64,000 bases of DNA from Rhododendron vialii (taxonomy: Eukaryota; Streptophyta; Magnoliopsida; Ericales; Ericaceae): contig NC_080559.1 in the NCBI RefSeq assembly GCF_030253575.1, positions 30,592,501 through 30,656,500 of the forward strand, read 5' to 3'. Positions 37,536 through 50,949 of the stretch are shown piece after piece (position 1 is the stretch's first letter; every line of letters starts with the position of its first letter). The notes beneath the pieces are model-generated. The model saw nothing but the letters and a program-made list of their open reading frames with translations. It had not been told where the DNA came from and did not search any database. The position numbers and the translations under genes are program-made.

Positions 37536-37623
37536 GCTCACTCCTTAAAGCGGAAGTCCACAGAGGAAGGAAGTGGTGGGTCGGTTGACATGTCGGCGCG
37601 CTTCGTAACCTTCCTGCTTTTAT

Positions 37624-37977
37624 AAGCATCTCCAATCCAATCCAATCCAATCCATCAAAACTCGAAAATGAAAATACAGTGTAAAATGTATTTCTTTAAT
37701 TATTTTACATTTTATAGGACAATTTTTGAGGAACCCATGGATCCTCCAAATTTACATTTGGGTCTTCAAAAAATGGAGGGCACACTCCCAATTTGGGAAC
37801 AAAATCCCTGAAAAATAAAATAAAATTCCTAAAAAAGATGATAAAGTCCTTTCAACATTCTCCCATAAAGTACAAAGAATTGAAAAAACATATTAGTAAA
37901 TTACAAAATCTCTCGTCAATTTATCATATACATTCTTTATTTTGGAGTTGTGAAGTTTGGTTGAAGTTGCTCTAAGC
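37624..37977. mobile_element. MITE-like element upstream of 6PGL copy B
   Basis: Opens AAGCATCTCCAATCC and closes GAAGTTGCTCTAAGC, with a CCAAT-repeat start. AT-rich, non-coding. Same general type as 29470-29794 and 53507-54090. Confidence 0.5.
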
Positions 37978-39312
37978 TGGTGAGTGGCATGGCGCGTGTC
38001 TAAGTCGCATAATGCAAGGGCGAGTGCAGGTGCGTGAAAGCGTATTTCAAAAACTTTTCAATAAACTAAAATGTCTAAGAGCAAGAGTTGTGAGCGTTGA
38101 ACGAGGGTTGAGCGAATGTCATTTTGAAAAATTATGTAACTAAGAACATAGCAAGGTCCAAGCCTAGCAGGCGTTCGGCGGAGTTCAGCTATTTCTCAAA
38201 AATCGGAGCCCAGGCCTGCTCACTGGTTAACCCAATCAGGCAGGCTGGCGGGCAAGGCCAAGTGGACGGGCTTCCTCATTAAAGCTTTTTTTGTTCCTCT
38301 TTCTCTTACTACAAACGGGGCCCAAGGCCCAAAATCATTTGGGGGTAAAAACAAAGGGAAAATGACAGCCCATGATGTGTTTTGTTAATTAATACCTGTC
38401 AAGGACAAGAACATTTATTAATGCTGAAAATATCCATGGCAGGTATTAATTATCAAAATGCGTCTTTGACCTTCGTTTTCCCAAAACCAAAAAAATCAAG
38501 ATTCATCTGAAAAAAGAGATGTTTGGAAATAAATAATTTCATGAAAAACTGAGGGAGGCAAAGGATTTTTTTTTTTTTGAATCTCCTTTGTTTGGATTGG
38601 AATTTGAAAAGTTTTTTGAAAAATAGTAGGGGTAATAAGTGGAGAGAGATAGAGAGAGAAATGTTAAAAGTAGGGGGAATCTAAGGGAATTTTTTGAAAA
38701 ATTCTTTTTAAGTTGCAAAGAGAACAAAGGAGCAAACAGATTTCAGAACAAATACAGAAAAGAACTAAAGCAACCTAAACGTCGATCTCAGGCACCTACT
38801 GTCGAAGCAGGCCCCGCGATAACGCCTGTACGTAAGAACCAATCTTGGTCTAGGTAACAGAGGATTTGAAAAGATCCACAGCTCAAATCCTAAACAATTA
38901 AGCCTAGCTGAAATATGAAGGTAAAACAACAACAAATCAACTAAAAGCTAATGGGTCTCAAAATAGGCATAAAATTGCGCACAAAAGAGAGAGGTGAAGG
39001 ATTACATCACTACGAAAAATGTGCGTCCAAAGTAGCTTTGCATCTACACACCTATCAATCTTTTGCTCTACTCAACCCCAATAACTCAAAAATTACAAAA
39101 ATATGTAAATAAAAAAACCAACTTTATACTTCTAGACACACTTCAACCAAATATGGGCATGGATTCGGCTAAAGCCCGACAGGACAGGCGGGCTTCAGGC
39201 CAGCCCGTCTCGACAAAAATCTTTTTCATATAAGCTATTAAATGCTATAGTGTAGTACTAAGCTTCACAGACCCTGTTTTTTCAAAATTATAAAAGTAGG
39301 AGGACAAAAATA

Positions 39313-39313
<1 letters not shown>
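37978..39313. other. Intergenic DNA
   Basis: No gene supported. Short GC-rich patches at about 38160-38290 and 39150-39215 (AGGCCTG, GGCGGGC, GCCCGTC) look like MITE remnants. Confidence 0.5.

Positions 39314-39393
<80 letters not shown>
39314..39393 (-). tRNA. trnL-UAG: tRNA-Leu (anticodon UAG)
   Basis: On the minus strand an 80-base gene folds into a full cloverleaf. The seven-pair acceptor stem is GACAGTT with AGCTGTC, discriminator A. The D arm contains GGCCGAGTGGTC (box A). The anticodon stem CCAGA/TCTGG encloses TTTAGGC, giving anticodon TAG. A long variable arm (CCGAAAGGG) marks it as class II, and the T arm has GGGTTCAAATCCC (box B). TTTTT follows as the pol III terminator. No intron and no encoded CCA, as in nuclear genes. 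Confidence 0.97.
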
Positions 39394-41983
39394 GGTACAA
39401 CTCAATCGATGTGACTTAAATTACTTACTACGTACAACAAAATTTATTAATCCCAGGCCACCCTTTTTGTCTTTGATCGAATCAGACTCAGACACATCAA
39501 AAATCCTGAAAATTTAAAGGAGTAAAAAGGAACAAATCTATGGACAAAAACTTTACACGCCCAATAAAACATACCTACGAATGCGCCTTAGCATTCAAGG
39601 TGATGTATTTGGTTTCATTTCACATGAAAGAATAAGGTCCTGTTCCGCTTAAATTTTAGCATTTTTTGAAGATTTTGTTCTTATTAAAAAAATTTGCGTT
39701 CGTTAGTTTTCCGCCAAACTTTTGTAAATTATTGATTCGTCTCAACGAGCAAAATCGGAAAAATTTTGGCGCAAAAATAACAAACGCGATTTTTTTTAAG
39801 AAAGACAAAACTTTCAAAAAGTCCAAAATTTAGATACCCATTTCAGATTTCATATCTATATTATAAAACAGAGTGGTTTTCTTTAAAAATATTTAGGCAT
39901 ACAAATAAGGTAACATCTATAGCCATACGATCGTACTTTCTGATAAGATTATAGCCGTCGGATTGAATGAATATTTTCTAATATACACTTACACTAATGT
40001 AAAAAAAAAGTTACATGTTTCCCTATTTTGAACTACTATTTTGAGTTCTTTTTTTGCCTTTGACAAGAAAACATTTTAAGCCATGTAAGATAAAACATTT
40101 TACTTTTGGAAAATATTTTACACTGTTTTTTTCAATCAAACAACGGAAAAAGAGTAAAATATTTTACTAAAAAACATTTTACATCAAAACAAACGGAGTC
40201 TAATCTAATGAGTGTAATGCAAATTTTACATATGATTATTCAGTTAGTTGAGCAGTGAAATAAAGGCCTAAAGTTTCTACAGCATTGCAATAAGGTCCTG
40301 CTTGTTCTCTTTTCTTCTTCTTCTTCTTTCTTTTTCTTTCTTTTTTTTCGTTTTTGTTTTTTTGTTTTTTTTCAGAAGGGCTTGGTTGATAAAGATCCAG
40401 CGGAATGATTTCATTCGACAAAGGCACAAAAGCAACCATCACAAGAATTCCATCCGAATTAGCGAGACAAGATAAGCAGCAAAAGTAGGATTAAAAAAGA
40501 AGAAAGGATTTCCCTTTTGATACAACCTATCAACGAAAAGAGAGAAACAAATAAGCAGCAAAGGTAGGATTTCTCTTTTGATATTTCACGGTGTTTGAAC
40601 AGCTTAAATGCGCTTCGACTAATTTTGGAGAACCAATCCCGCCGTTGACTAGCGGGAGAACCAAAAATATACAAGCCAAGCAAAGCTCCGTACAGACTGA
40701 CATACCATAAAAATTGATAGCATCTCGAAAGTTTCGAACCTAAAATCTTAATCAAAGGAAAGAAAACCTCTCAAATAGGAGAACTTGATGCGTATTTCTG
40801 TTATATTTTTGTTAATTTGTAGTTCCATTCCGAGACTAGAAATTTGAGCACACTTCTAATTTAGCTATTAGAAGTGTCAAGTTCTCAGTTATTGCAATCC
40901 CTTAATTTGTAGTTCTATTCCTGTGATTTTATTTTATTTTGCAACTGAGTAAACGGATTACATTCGAAAAAATGCCTTACGGTCATTACAAAGATCATCC
41001 ATCCGACAACATTGATAGACACACCATCAAAGACACCCTAAGCTCCGATGGAAATCCAAGCCGGCCAAATTCACTCAGGACTTGCAACCCAAAATACCAT
41101 GCTGGCATGCTAAAGACGCGAGGATGAGAAACACCAGCGAGTCCCCGCAGCCACAAGCAGAACGCTACTCCGAGGCAAACTACCAATGGCACGGCGGGCT
41201 TTGGATGCAAGAAGCAAAACACCGGCAAACCTTCGCAAACACGGCTGGGCATTGATTCATTTGCTTGGTTGGTTGTTTTAGCAGATCGATCAAAACAGTT
41301 TACTCAAACTCCAATACTGTCGTGATAATGCTGCGGTTATCACATTTTCTTTGGCTTGGTATCTTTCTCGTCGATGGGATAGCAGCTAATCATGAAGAAC
41401 GTTGGACCAACTAGATGTGGCTCACATAGGGTAAGCTAAATTTGCTCTCTGTCTCTGAGAATAAACCGATCGCACTTATCTCGTTGACAAATTAAAGTTG
41501 GGTGACTAACATACGTTCTAGCCGAAAATCTCACTTTGTTTTCTTTCTTCTTTGTGTTTTTAACAAGCGTGTACAATCGCTTATGAAATTAATTAGATCT
41601 GATGTCCGTCCTGTAGTGCACCTCCCGTACTATAAGGTATAGTGTTGATCGATCCGACTGTCCATTTCGACAATCACACACTCCTGTTACATATGGCAAG
41701 CAAAAAGTATGACGACGATAAGAAAACAAAGAAACACAAAAGTGTGACGTCAACGCGTTAAAGAGGGGGGTAAAGGCTTTTACCAGATTGAATGGTCAAA
41801 TCTTACTGTGTTGACCTTTGAATCAGCTCCAGTACCTATGCAAGCAAATCACTTTATCAGCCGTGGGTTCATAATTAAAGAATGGATTAGGTATTAAAGA
41901 CCGATTAGTAATCATTGCGCTAATAAGTTTCCGCTAAATTTCTGGCTTTCAAATATCGGGCCAAAAAGCCCGTTCATTTTCAC
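39394..41983. other. Intergenic DNA without a supported gene
   Basis: Holds a half fold-back element at about 39630-39850 (GATTCGTCTCAACGAGC), a T/C-rich stretch at 40310-40375 and a half MITE at about 41605-41690 (TCCTGTAGTGCACC). A GC-richer patch at 40970-41250 has open frames on both strands but no family I recognise. Confidence 0.5.
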
Positions 41984-42229
41984 TAAGGTGGTGTTCCAAC
42001 TAACCTTCTTTTTTAAAAAGCATTTTTTTTTAATTTTTAAATTTAAATATAATAAAAATGAAAAATAATTTTTTGATTTTTTTTGCACAGTATAAAAGAT
42101 CTCAATGAAATCTATCAAATAAGATCCATATTGGTAAAAAAATTATTTGCGTAAACACATGATTTTTGGGCTTGAAATTACATTCTTTTTTCCAAAACCT
42201 TCTTTTTTGAAAGTTGGAACACCCCCTAA
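41984..42229. mobile_element. MITE with GTTCCAAC ends
   Basis: AAGGTGGTGTTCCAAC on the left and GTTGGAACACCCCCT on the right are inverted. The interior (AAAGATCTCAATGAAATC, AAGATCCATATTGGT) is the reverse complement of sequence inside 59120-59230, so the two elements share a family. Confidence 0.75.
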
Positions 42230-42540
42230 TAAGACACCGTCCTTTTGAATTTTTTTTTCCGCATTTTTTTGTTTTTCGCCAAACTTTTTAAGGTTATTGA
42301 TTCGTCTCAATAAGAGAAATTGTAAAAGTAAAATTTTGGCACTTTTTTTTCACTAAAAAATGGTTATTTTTCAAAATACTAGCGTAAAAGTAAAAAAAAA
42401 TAATTTACTTTTCCGATTCCTCTCGTCGAGACGAATCAATAACCCGCAAAAGTTTGACGCAAAACTATCAAATACGAAAAAAATTCAAAGAACAAAATTT
42501 TCAGGTTTAAGTTAACTCCAAAAGAATGAAGCCTAAAAAT
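42230..42540. mobile_element. Fold-back element with CGTCTCGACGAG core
   Basis: GATTCGTCTCAATAAGAG near 42300 faces CTCTCGTCGAGACGAATC near 42420, with matching arms around a short centre. It abuts the MITE to its left. Non-coding. Confidence 0.65.
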
Positions 42541-44889
42541 ACCTTTTAGTCCATTTAATTTTAGTTAGGAAAAATAACTTGTCTTCAAACTATGCACAAA
42601 TGAATGCAAAGTACAGTACCATTTAGTCCATATTGGAAACTTAGCTTAATTTGTGTTTTGTTCATCGACCACAATGTTTTTTCATTTGTTCGAACTTAAC
42701 ATCTCTCACATTAAAAATTAAGCTTAAGGGAGCAAAAGCAGGTTCACCCATGAATGTCGAAACAAAAAAACTAAGAGCAGGGACAATTCGCAGGGACAAT
42801 CCGCAGGCAATTCGCCCCTACTTATCCAAAAGTAATACTTACTGATATTCACTGGAGCTGATTTTTTACAGGGCCCCATAAAATAATATTCAAAAATTTA
42901 TGGATATTATTTTAGATTTTTTCGGGATCCAAATGGAGCCAAACGCGTTTGTCCCTGCGGACTGTCCCTGCTCGTAGCAGGACTGATGTCGAAATGGCTT
43001 CGCCAAAGTCATTTTTTCTGTCAAAAAATGACAATGGTTCTCTACAAATGCAATGCTATTTTGGAATAGCTTTACTTTTTCCCCCCTTTTCAACTTTCAT
43101 CAACTAATTTTTCTGAATTTCCATTTTTCAACCATTAATCTTCTGCTATGAAGTACTATATTTTTCAATCGCTATTCTGAATTTCCTTCTTTTTTTTTTT
43201 ATCATTATTATTGTTTCTTCTACCCTGGCAAGTTCTGACTCTCTCTCTCTCTCTCTCTCATGCATGCATTGCTTCTTCTTTTTTTAATGAAATCTACTCA
43301 AAATATATTTAGAATTAGGTTTTGAAATCAGTAACATTTTGGTTTTTATTGCATTTGTGTTCTTCTTTGAAATCATTTTGGCACTTTTGGGGGATATCTC
43401 ATGTTTTTTTCTATAAAACATTGGGGATGGAAGGATTAGTTGGTTCGTTTGATGCTTGGGATACTGATGTGGAGAATTTGGCTTCGCCATTCTGGATGCC
43501 AAAGTTGGCACCAAGAATTAATGGCATTGCCAAAATACGACGGCAGAAACAAAAGTGTTTTCTGTGGAACACCTATTTTTCAATTTTGATGCTAAAATTT
43601 GGCTTTGGCAGGACAAATAGCTACTCGGTGAAGTTGCTCTTAGCGATCAATTCGGTCGTTTATCTCAGCATAAACGGTTCAAATTGAATCTAAGCCCATA
43701 TAAATTTGTATCGTTCATTACTGAATTAAGATCCGAGCAGTTGATTGCCGAGGTAAGTGGCCGATCCGGCCGCTCTGCTGGGAGCCTGTTCCCTCCGGGA
43801 CACGGGCATGTATGAGAAAATGCAAGTACACAATTATTTCTCTCAATCCACGTTTTTGTTGACTAAAAGTGACTCTAGTGTCTCCCCAACCCCCATCCTA
43901 TTTCCAAGAGATTGACTAAAAGTGATATGATATTTGTTAAAGCATCCGACTCCAAATCAATTGGTAAATAGTGGAGAGATTGCTTAAGCTCATATATTAA
44001 TTTTGGAAGAGATAATTAACTAACGTGGGACAAATCCCAACACTTCCCAGCACGTGTGACCCCCCAACTCGCACGTGGAGAGATAAACAAAGGATCCATA
44101 ATCACTTGGATTACAACAAATAACGGTGCACTTATGGCACAAATAAGGCGGAACAAATTCTCCGAAATCCTAACTCTGATACCATGTTAAAGAATTCAAC
44201 TCCAAACCAATTGAGAAAAATTGGAGAGGCCGCCCAGACTCATATACTAATTCTGGAGGAGATAAATAATCAATATGGGACAAATTCCAATAATTTTGGC
44301 TGTATTATAGTATCTCTGTAGACCTAATTGACACCTGGTCTTACTTGAGAGTCTGAAATAGACCAAAAAAGACACCTAACGAAAAAAAGGTGCTTTTTTA
44401 CTTTTCTTTATAGGTTTTTTCCTTCACCCACTCCCACTTTCTTTTTCTTCATTCAAATCTCGTTGGATGGATGAATGAATGAATGGATGAATGAAATCAT
44501 TGAGAAAGCCCGTCACCATCATCCTACGTCGGAAAACAACAAAAGAGTACGTACGTGTGTATGTAGGGATGAGGGATGATGCCGAGAACTTCCGGCTCGG
44601 GTTGATTCCAAGTTCATACAAATTTAAATCGTTCATTATTCGATTAAGATTCGAATCGTCGATTATCTAGATGAACAGATGAATCGATCGCTTTACATGC
44701 ACTCTACGGAAAGATATCCGGCATTATCTCCCGGAACTCTACAGAAAGATACCCGGCATCATCGCCCATTCCGGGTATGTTACTGTTTTTGTTTTGCATT
44801 GTGAATGCACATGATCGTATACGGGATTAGAGGAAGTGGAATTGACCAGAAGTGAATAACGTCACGCAAGTATGGGTTCTAGTATAAAG
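42541..44889. other. Intergenic DNA
   Basis: No gene. 43650-43760 and 44590-44700 are related to each other (ATACAAATTTAAATCGTTCATT-type wording, GATTAAGAT.CGA), probably copies of a MITE. A short CT tract lies at 43239-43260. Confidence 0.5.
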
Positions 44890-45280
44890 CCAATTTGGTT
44901 TTAAAAGTGAAACAGTGACTTCTTTTTATTATTATTTAAAAAAAATTCGTATTTGATAATTTTGCGTCAAATTTTTGTGACTTATTAATTTGTCTCAGCG
45001 AGAAGAATTGGAAAAGTAAAAAATTTTGATCAAAACTCATTTTTTTTCAAAAAGACAAGAATAAGTTAAAAAAAGTTGACTTTATTGATTTATTTTTGTC
45101 TTTATTTAAAAAATTATGAGTTTCGAACAAAATTTTTTACTTTTTCGATTCCTCTCGTCGAGACAAATCAATAAGTCACAAAAATTTGATGCAAAATAAA
45201 CAAATACAAATAAAATTCAAATAAAAACAAAAAACTAAGTTATTTAACTTTTCAGTCCAAACCCATCCAAAATACTTTCA
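44890..45280. mobile_element. Fold-back element with CGTCTCGACGAG core
   Basis: Left arm carries TTGTCTCAGCGAGAAGAATTGG, right arm CGATTCCTCTCGTCGAGAC. Outer ends contain TTTGGTTTTAAAAGTG and CTTTTCAGTCCAAACC. Nearly the whole length is self-complementary. Closely matches 61830-62220. Confidence 0.7.
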
Positions 45281-46018
45281 CGGGATGAGATGCAACTGCT
45301 ATAACTGATATTTGAAATAAGGGTAAATTTCACTGACCTCCCCTGAGGTTTCTGACAAAAGCAGAAACCTCCCCTGTGGTTTCTGAAATTGCACTGCACT
45401 CTCTTGCTTTCGAAACTATTCTCTAAATTTCCCCATCTCGTTATCTTGGACAGGATGGCATTAACTCTAGCTATTAAATGACCAAAATGTCCTTCCAAAG
45501 AAAGCATAAACTATGAGAAAGTTTTCAATGTCCTTACATTTTCCGAATTGCACCTCCATTTATTATCAAGCCATGTCTATGGCAATACCCAATTGATATC
45601 AACACTAAGCTCCACCATCCTCACCAACCTTGCCGCCTCACCTCTCTCTCTCTCACACAAATTTTCGGTCTTCAAATTTCTTTACTCGCAAAGTAGAGTG
45701 GAGTACAATTTATACCTCCCTTATACTCTCATACACATGGGCAGAGTTCGATTCCCATAAACACCCACCCTCCTCTCCAAGTCCACTAGAATAGAGTATA
45801 TTAGGTTTAACAAATGACGAAAAAAATTCCCTTACTCAGAAATAAAAATAGTCGATTTTAATTTTTTCGTGTCCAATTAAAGAGGCTACAAGAAGCTTGG
45901 TATATAATACCCTAATCGAAATAGAAATAACTGGTTTTGAACTTTTGGTGTTCAATTAAAACCTTTTTATGTTCCAAAAAAATAAAACCTTGATCGAAAT
46001 AGAAATCGACAAATGTGT

Positions 46019-46024
<6 letters not shown>

Positions 46025-46061
<37 letters not shown>

Positions 46062-46080
46062 TGTGTGTGTGTGTGTGTGT
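46025..46080 (+). repeat. Compound (GA)n(GT)n microsatellite
   Basis: About 36 bases of GA run straight into 22 bases of GT at the left edge of the solo LTR. Confidence 0.95.
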
Positions 46081-48557
46081 GTCACGCCCTCGATTTTCAA
46101 TATAAATAATAATTCATTTCAATAATCAATCTCCGCATAATATAGATAATACCCAAAAGAGAGTTCCCCGAAGGATTACTTACAAACCAAGTCCCCGAGT
46201 TTAAAGATTTCATAATATCCAAAGTTAAAAGAGTTCAAATGATTTACTGTTATACCTTTTCAAGAAATCAAACAATAGATGATAAAACCATTCCTCGATG
46301 CCGGCTTTCAAAAGATGTGAAGTCAAGCATGCACACCATGAGCTCCGCTTTAAGATCCTTGCTTTTTACCTGAAAATGATAGGTTGAGCTACACTAGCCC
46401 AGTAGAGAAATCTATACTCAAACTATATGTAACTGTGATGAAACATGCAATAAGAGTGAATGAATTCCAATGAGACGAACAAGAGGGATAAAGGAGCACC
46501 ACAATGAACCGATAGACTATGACTACGGGATCCTATACGTTTTATAGTTATCCCTAACCATTCATACACCGAGTCGGAAGTAGCATTCAACACACACGTC
46601 TATCCAAATAACCTACGATAATTTCTCATACCGTTTTAAGATTTCTCAACGAACACCATAACTAGCTTCCTCATTTCTTACCATTCATCATTACGCCCCT
46701 TTTCATAAAAACGTTCATTTCTTAGTTGCCAAAAATACTTTCAAGAAAACTCTCGACCTTTACGGGTCAAGCTCTGTTGATTCGAATTTGAATAGCCGGA
46801 GTCCGTTGATTCTGCGCACGAATACCGAAAATCATTGATTCGCTCAAGAATAGCCAGAGGATTTTCATAAAAATTCTTTTTCCAAAATCAAGTTCTTTCC
46901 TTTTCAAAAACTTTGATAAATTCAATCATTTATTCTCTTTTTCAACGGTTACAATCCCCAATAATACACAACTCAATCAATAACATAAACTTTCGTAATC
47001 AATCATAACTTCATTCATCATGTGAGACATTCAACTGTGTTACCACCACTTGCGTCACAATGAATTCTCTCCACCTGGGTTTCCGCATTACCACACATTG
47101 CGTTGCGGGCCCTTTATTCAAATTCTCAATTCAAGCATACACATACACAAATCATCGTTCAACGTACAAGCAGGCAACATTTCTCAAATTCACCTTGTAA
47201 TACAAACTCGTAAACATGTCAAATTGTACGTTGATAAATACCTTAAGTTTACATTATTACTCTAAATCTATCACGATGCTCTACGTCACGTATCGAACCC
47301 ATAACGACTCCACGACAAACTACCCACTTGGTTCTATACGAGAATCTTATAAAACGGATGCCAAAGGAACCTAGAGAGCTCAACAGGACGAAGTGCGAGG
47401 ATACGAGTCACAATACTACCAATCGAGTCACTAGACAAACTCATATCTACTCATAACACTCATCACTTTACCCCTTATAGTCCACGATACTCCTATCAAC
47501 CTCATGGCACGATCCCTAACCAACATCGTTAATATTTAGCCCTAATGAGTGCCAAGAAACAAGGTCGAAGTTATTGGGACATAAGAAATCATACTCAAGA
47601 GTGACTTAAACATGTTCTAATTATAAACGGAATCATAACACGGAACGAGAACAACCTTAGGAATAACCACGGACATTGGCAGATTAACACACCTTTACTC
47701 AAATGGTCATAACTTTTTGTGTACTAAGAGTCTTAAAGTGATTCCGGTGGCAAATGAAAGCTAACTTCAAGACCATCGAATCGATATAAAGTTTTTATGA
47801 ATCCGACATCGGACGAGAAAGTTATGGCCATTTGAAGTTGGGCTGAAACCCAGAAGACGAGCAAAAATTCCAGAGAAGGGAGGGATCGATCCCTCCTCTC
47901 TTGGGGATCCATCCCCAAGGTAAAAAGTCATGTTAAGACCAGATTTGAATGAGGGATCGATCTCTCATTCTTGGAGATCGATCCCTAGGCGATTTTGGGT
48001 GATTTTCTGCAGATTTTGATATATTTTCAAATGAACGAAATAGGACGATCAAAGCTCGATTAAAGCACGAAATCAACTCATAAACACATAGAATGAGTAA
48101 GAAATCCCTACCTCAAGGTTAGAAGCTTCAAACACGAGATCAACGAACGAGCCCTAGCTTCCAAAGCTCCGAAATCTTCCAAGAACGAGTTCTAGCACAA
48201 ACCCACGCGATTCCAATGCTCAAATCACGCGTAGGAGACGGATTGAAGGTTAGATTTCATGGGTTTCAAGTGATTGGTGAAGTTTTTGGGTGAGAGGATG
48301 AGAGAGAGTGAGAGAGCCGGAGAGAGAGAAAGAGAGCCGAGAAAGCGAGAGACGTGAGGAGAGAGAGATATTTTGGGGTTTTTAATCCCCTACACACCAC
48401 CCCTCTATATATACTCACACACACACCAAATCACACTAACAATCCCTCCGACTACGATTCTATCGTTCAAACCCCAAACCAAATTAACTCCACAAATTTC
48501 GCATTAACTTATAACATTTCAAAAATTAAAAAATTAAAAAATTTCCAGGTCTCTACA
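46060..48557 (-). mobile_element. Solo LTR of a Ty3/gypsy element (fossil)
   Basis: On the minus strand it begins TGTAGAGACCTGGAAATT and ends with AATCGAGGGCGTGACA, the pattern of chromovirus-type gypsy LTRs, and is followed by a (CA)n run. Flanks carry GAGAG on both sides (46055-46059, 48558-48562), a 5-base target duplication. A TATATATA box sits at about 48407-48414 in the LTR sense. No internal coding part and no second LTR, so the body was probably lost by LTR-LTR recombination. Confidence 0.75.
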
Positions 48558-50846
48558 GAGAGTTCATGAGATTTTTATTCATAAAAATTATCGATTTACT
48601 TTCACGATTTTGGTGCATGTCAGGTTTGAATTAGTTTGCATCTATTGAAGCGCAATTAAGGTTTTTAGTTCCAGTATATAAGGATGAAAGGATTGTGGAG
48701 CATGATGCTCTATTTTCACGTTCTTGTGAACGGGACTTGTATTTTTAGTAGTTTTTTTTTTTTGGAATGAGTAAGGGGGGAGTATGCATGTGTTTTTACT
48801 CTTGCAACGTAAATCAGTGAAACACAAATATGGGAAACCCACTTTGATGAATGCGCTATTGACCCCAAATTTATAATTTGTCTTTTTAAAAACTTTACCA
48901 ATCAAAAGCAATAATTGTGAATAGGTTTTGAAATGTATTTCGTATTGATTGTTCTCATGACATTGATACAAATATGGTTGAACCTTTTTTCTTTTCACTT
49001 AAGTGTCCGGATCAACTTACGCATACTTTGACTAATTCTAGGAGTCCAATCCTACCACCCATTTGCAAGACCATCTTATATTGCTCTTTTTCTCATCTTT
49101 TTCATTTATTATTTTTCATTTTTAATTTGTTGTACTTAATTAGTAACATTGAAAATAGATGTGCATATTTTCTAGAAATTTATTATCGAATGGGTATAAA
49201 TGGAGCAAGAGCAAATGGATCCATGGAGGAGCAAGTGTGGGTGACAAGTAGATAGAGTAATGATAGGTGGTCCAGGTGAGGTTTGAGAGAGATAAAGGAT
49301 ACGTGTAATGGAAGGGAGAGGTGGTTTGGTTGTGGACGTTTGACTTGGATGAAGGTAGTTTAGGTATTTAGTAAGTAAAAATATGATGACATCACTAATT
49401 TCTGTTAGGTTTCCAATGGAAAAATAACAGAAGGGTGTAGTCAAAGAATAATTTCAAAAGCAAGGGAGTGCAGTGCAATTTCAGAAATCACAAGGGAGGT
49501 TCTTGCATTTGTTAGAAAAAAATGACAAACAAATCACATCGGAGGTTCCTGCTCTTTTTCTCATTTTTTTATTCTACCGATTCCTCTTGTTGAAACAACA
49601 AACAATTCAGAAATTTTTTTTTAATCAAAACTAACAAATGTGAATTTTTTTAAAAGAGAACAAAATAAAAATGCAAGTTGGCTTTTAAAGAAAAACTAGG
49701 GCTTACTCTTTAGGCTCTTAAAAAGGTTTTAAATCGATCTGATCGTGAATCGAATTTGAATAACTTGATTTCTATACGTAATATATATTAATTGGGTATG
49801 TGAGTGAATTGTTCAACCAGATTCAATGATTTAATATGAGTTTTAAAACTATGTTAAGTTTAATTCTTTAACAAAACAATTAATCAATCTTCAAAGGAAA
49901 TAAAATAGGTTTGAGATTCTAAGGTAATTGTCTTAGATCACTATTTTCTCACAACAGAGGAATATCATGACAAGAAGATATTTGTCAGACTCATAATGTG
50001 TGATAACTCGAATCCATAATAATTATTGGTGAGCATTTGCTACGTGACCTACATCTGATTGTATGGGATCCATTCTGAAGTTTCACACTATTGATTGGAG
50101 TAGTTCAATTGGTTTAAAATAGTAATATTACATTTGCCGTAATAGACTGAGCTCATTTGAATATCGGTAAGGAGTTAATCAATACATTCAAATTTTGTTC
50201 GTGCAAATTTAATTACAAAGTCGATCAAGCCTCTACAGATATTCGTGTGAGTTGATTTTCCTACATGAACTTAAACAAAATTGCATAATTCCGATCATTT
50301 TTGTGTAACTCTGAGGTAGGTCTCGTGCACTCTAGTGTGCAAATAGTGCACCCATGGTATATTTTTTGGGATCCACTGCGGATGAATTACCATGGGGTTT
50401 TGGAGATTTTCCTCCAGTATGGTGGAGCCCAAAATTGGAAAAGATAGTCGTCATGATGATCTTCCAAATCCAACGGTACAAGCTATTGGTTTCGTTTACT
50501 CTCTCTCTAATTATGATATGCCAAAGGGGTCACTTCGATCTGGTACCCACCTGTTACAATTCCCCTAACTCCTCCTCCTTCTTCTCTCTCTCTCTCTCCC
50601 TCCACACATAATATACCAAATCATGATTACTCTCATCATAATGTTCATCATACCCACATCGTATTTGGCCCTTCATATATCTACCCCATTACCGGAGGGG
50701 AAGATCCATTGCAGATAGAGAGAGAAGATAGGAAGCCTCTGCTTTGAGGGGGATGTTGTCTGGCTCGATGCCACTCAATTTGATGACCCAAATTCTCGAT
50801 TCATACACACACGAAAATCACTTCACACATATACACGATTCTTCAA

Positions 50847-50949
50847 TTGGTGTCGTCGGACCAGGCTTCATTCCCCTCAATCACTGCTTCCTCCTACTCT
50901 GCCCAAGATCGATCTTTTTCCGATTCCATCAACCGTTCAATCACCAGGT
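50847..50949 (+). other. Possible orphan first exon
   Basis: After a CT-rich leader-like stretch there is an ATG followed by about 34 codons with coding-like composition (MVSSDQASFPSITASS ... INRSITR), then AG|GTTTGT, a usable donor. No following exon could be found in the next several kilobases. I do not recognise it. It could be a gene fragment, a non-coding transcript or chance. Confidence 0.22.

Larger units (their letters stand above)
45315..49560. mobile_element. Mutator-like element (long inverted ends), non-autonomous
   Basis: The left end (45318-45440: AACCTCCCCTGTGGTTTCTG, AAATTGCACTGCACTC) is inverted at the right end (49440-49555: GAGTGCAGTGCAATTTCAGA, CAAGGGAGGTTCTTGC). This long-TIR wording is typical of plant Mutator-like elements. 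No transposase remains. It was later split by a solo gypsy LTR. No convincing 9-base target duplication was found, so the exact borders are open. Confidence 0.65.

Noticed and set aside
40995-41252. 85-aa minus-strand frame in a GC-richer patch
   Set aside because: Open frames exist on both strands without motifs, splice context or a recognisable family; possibly a repeat remnant.
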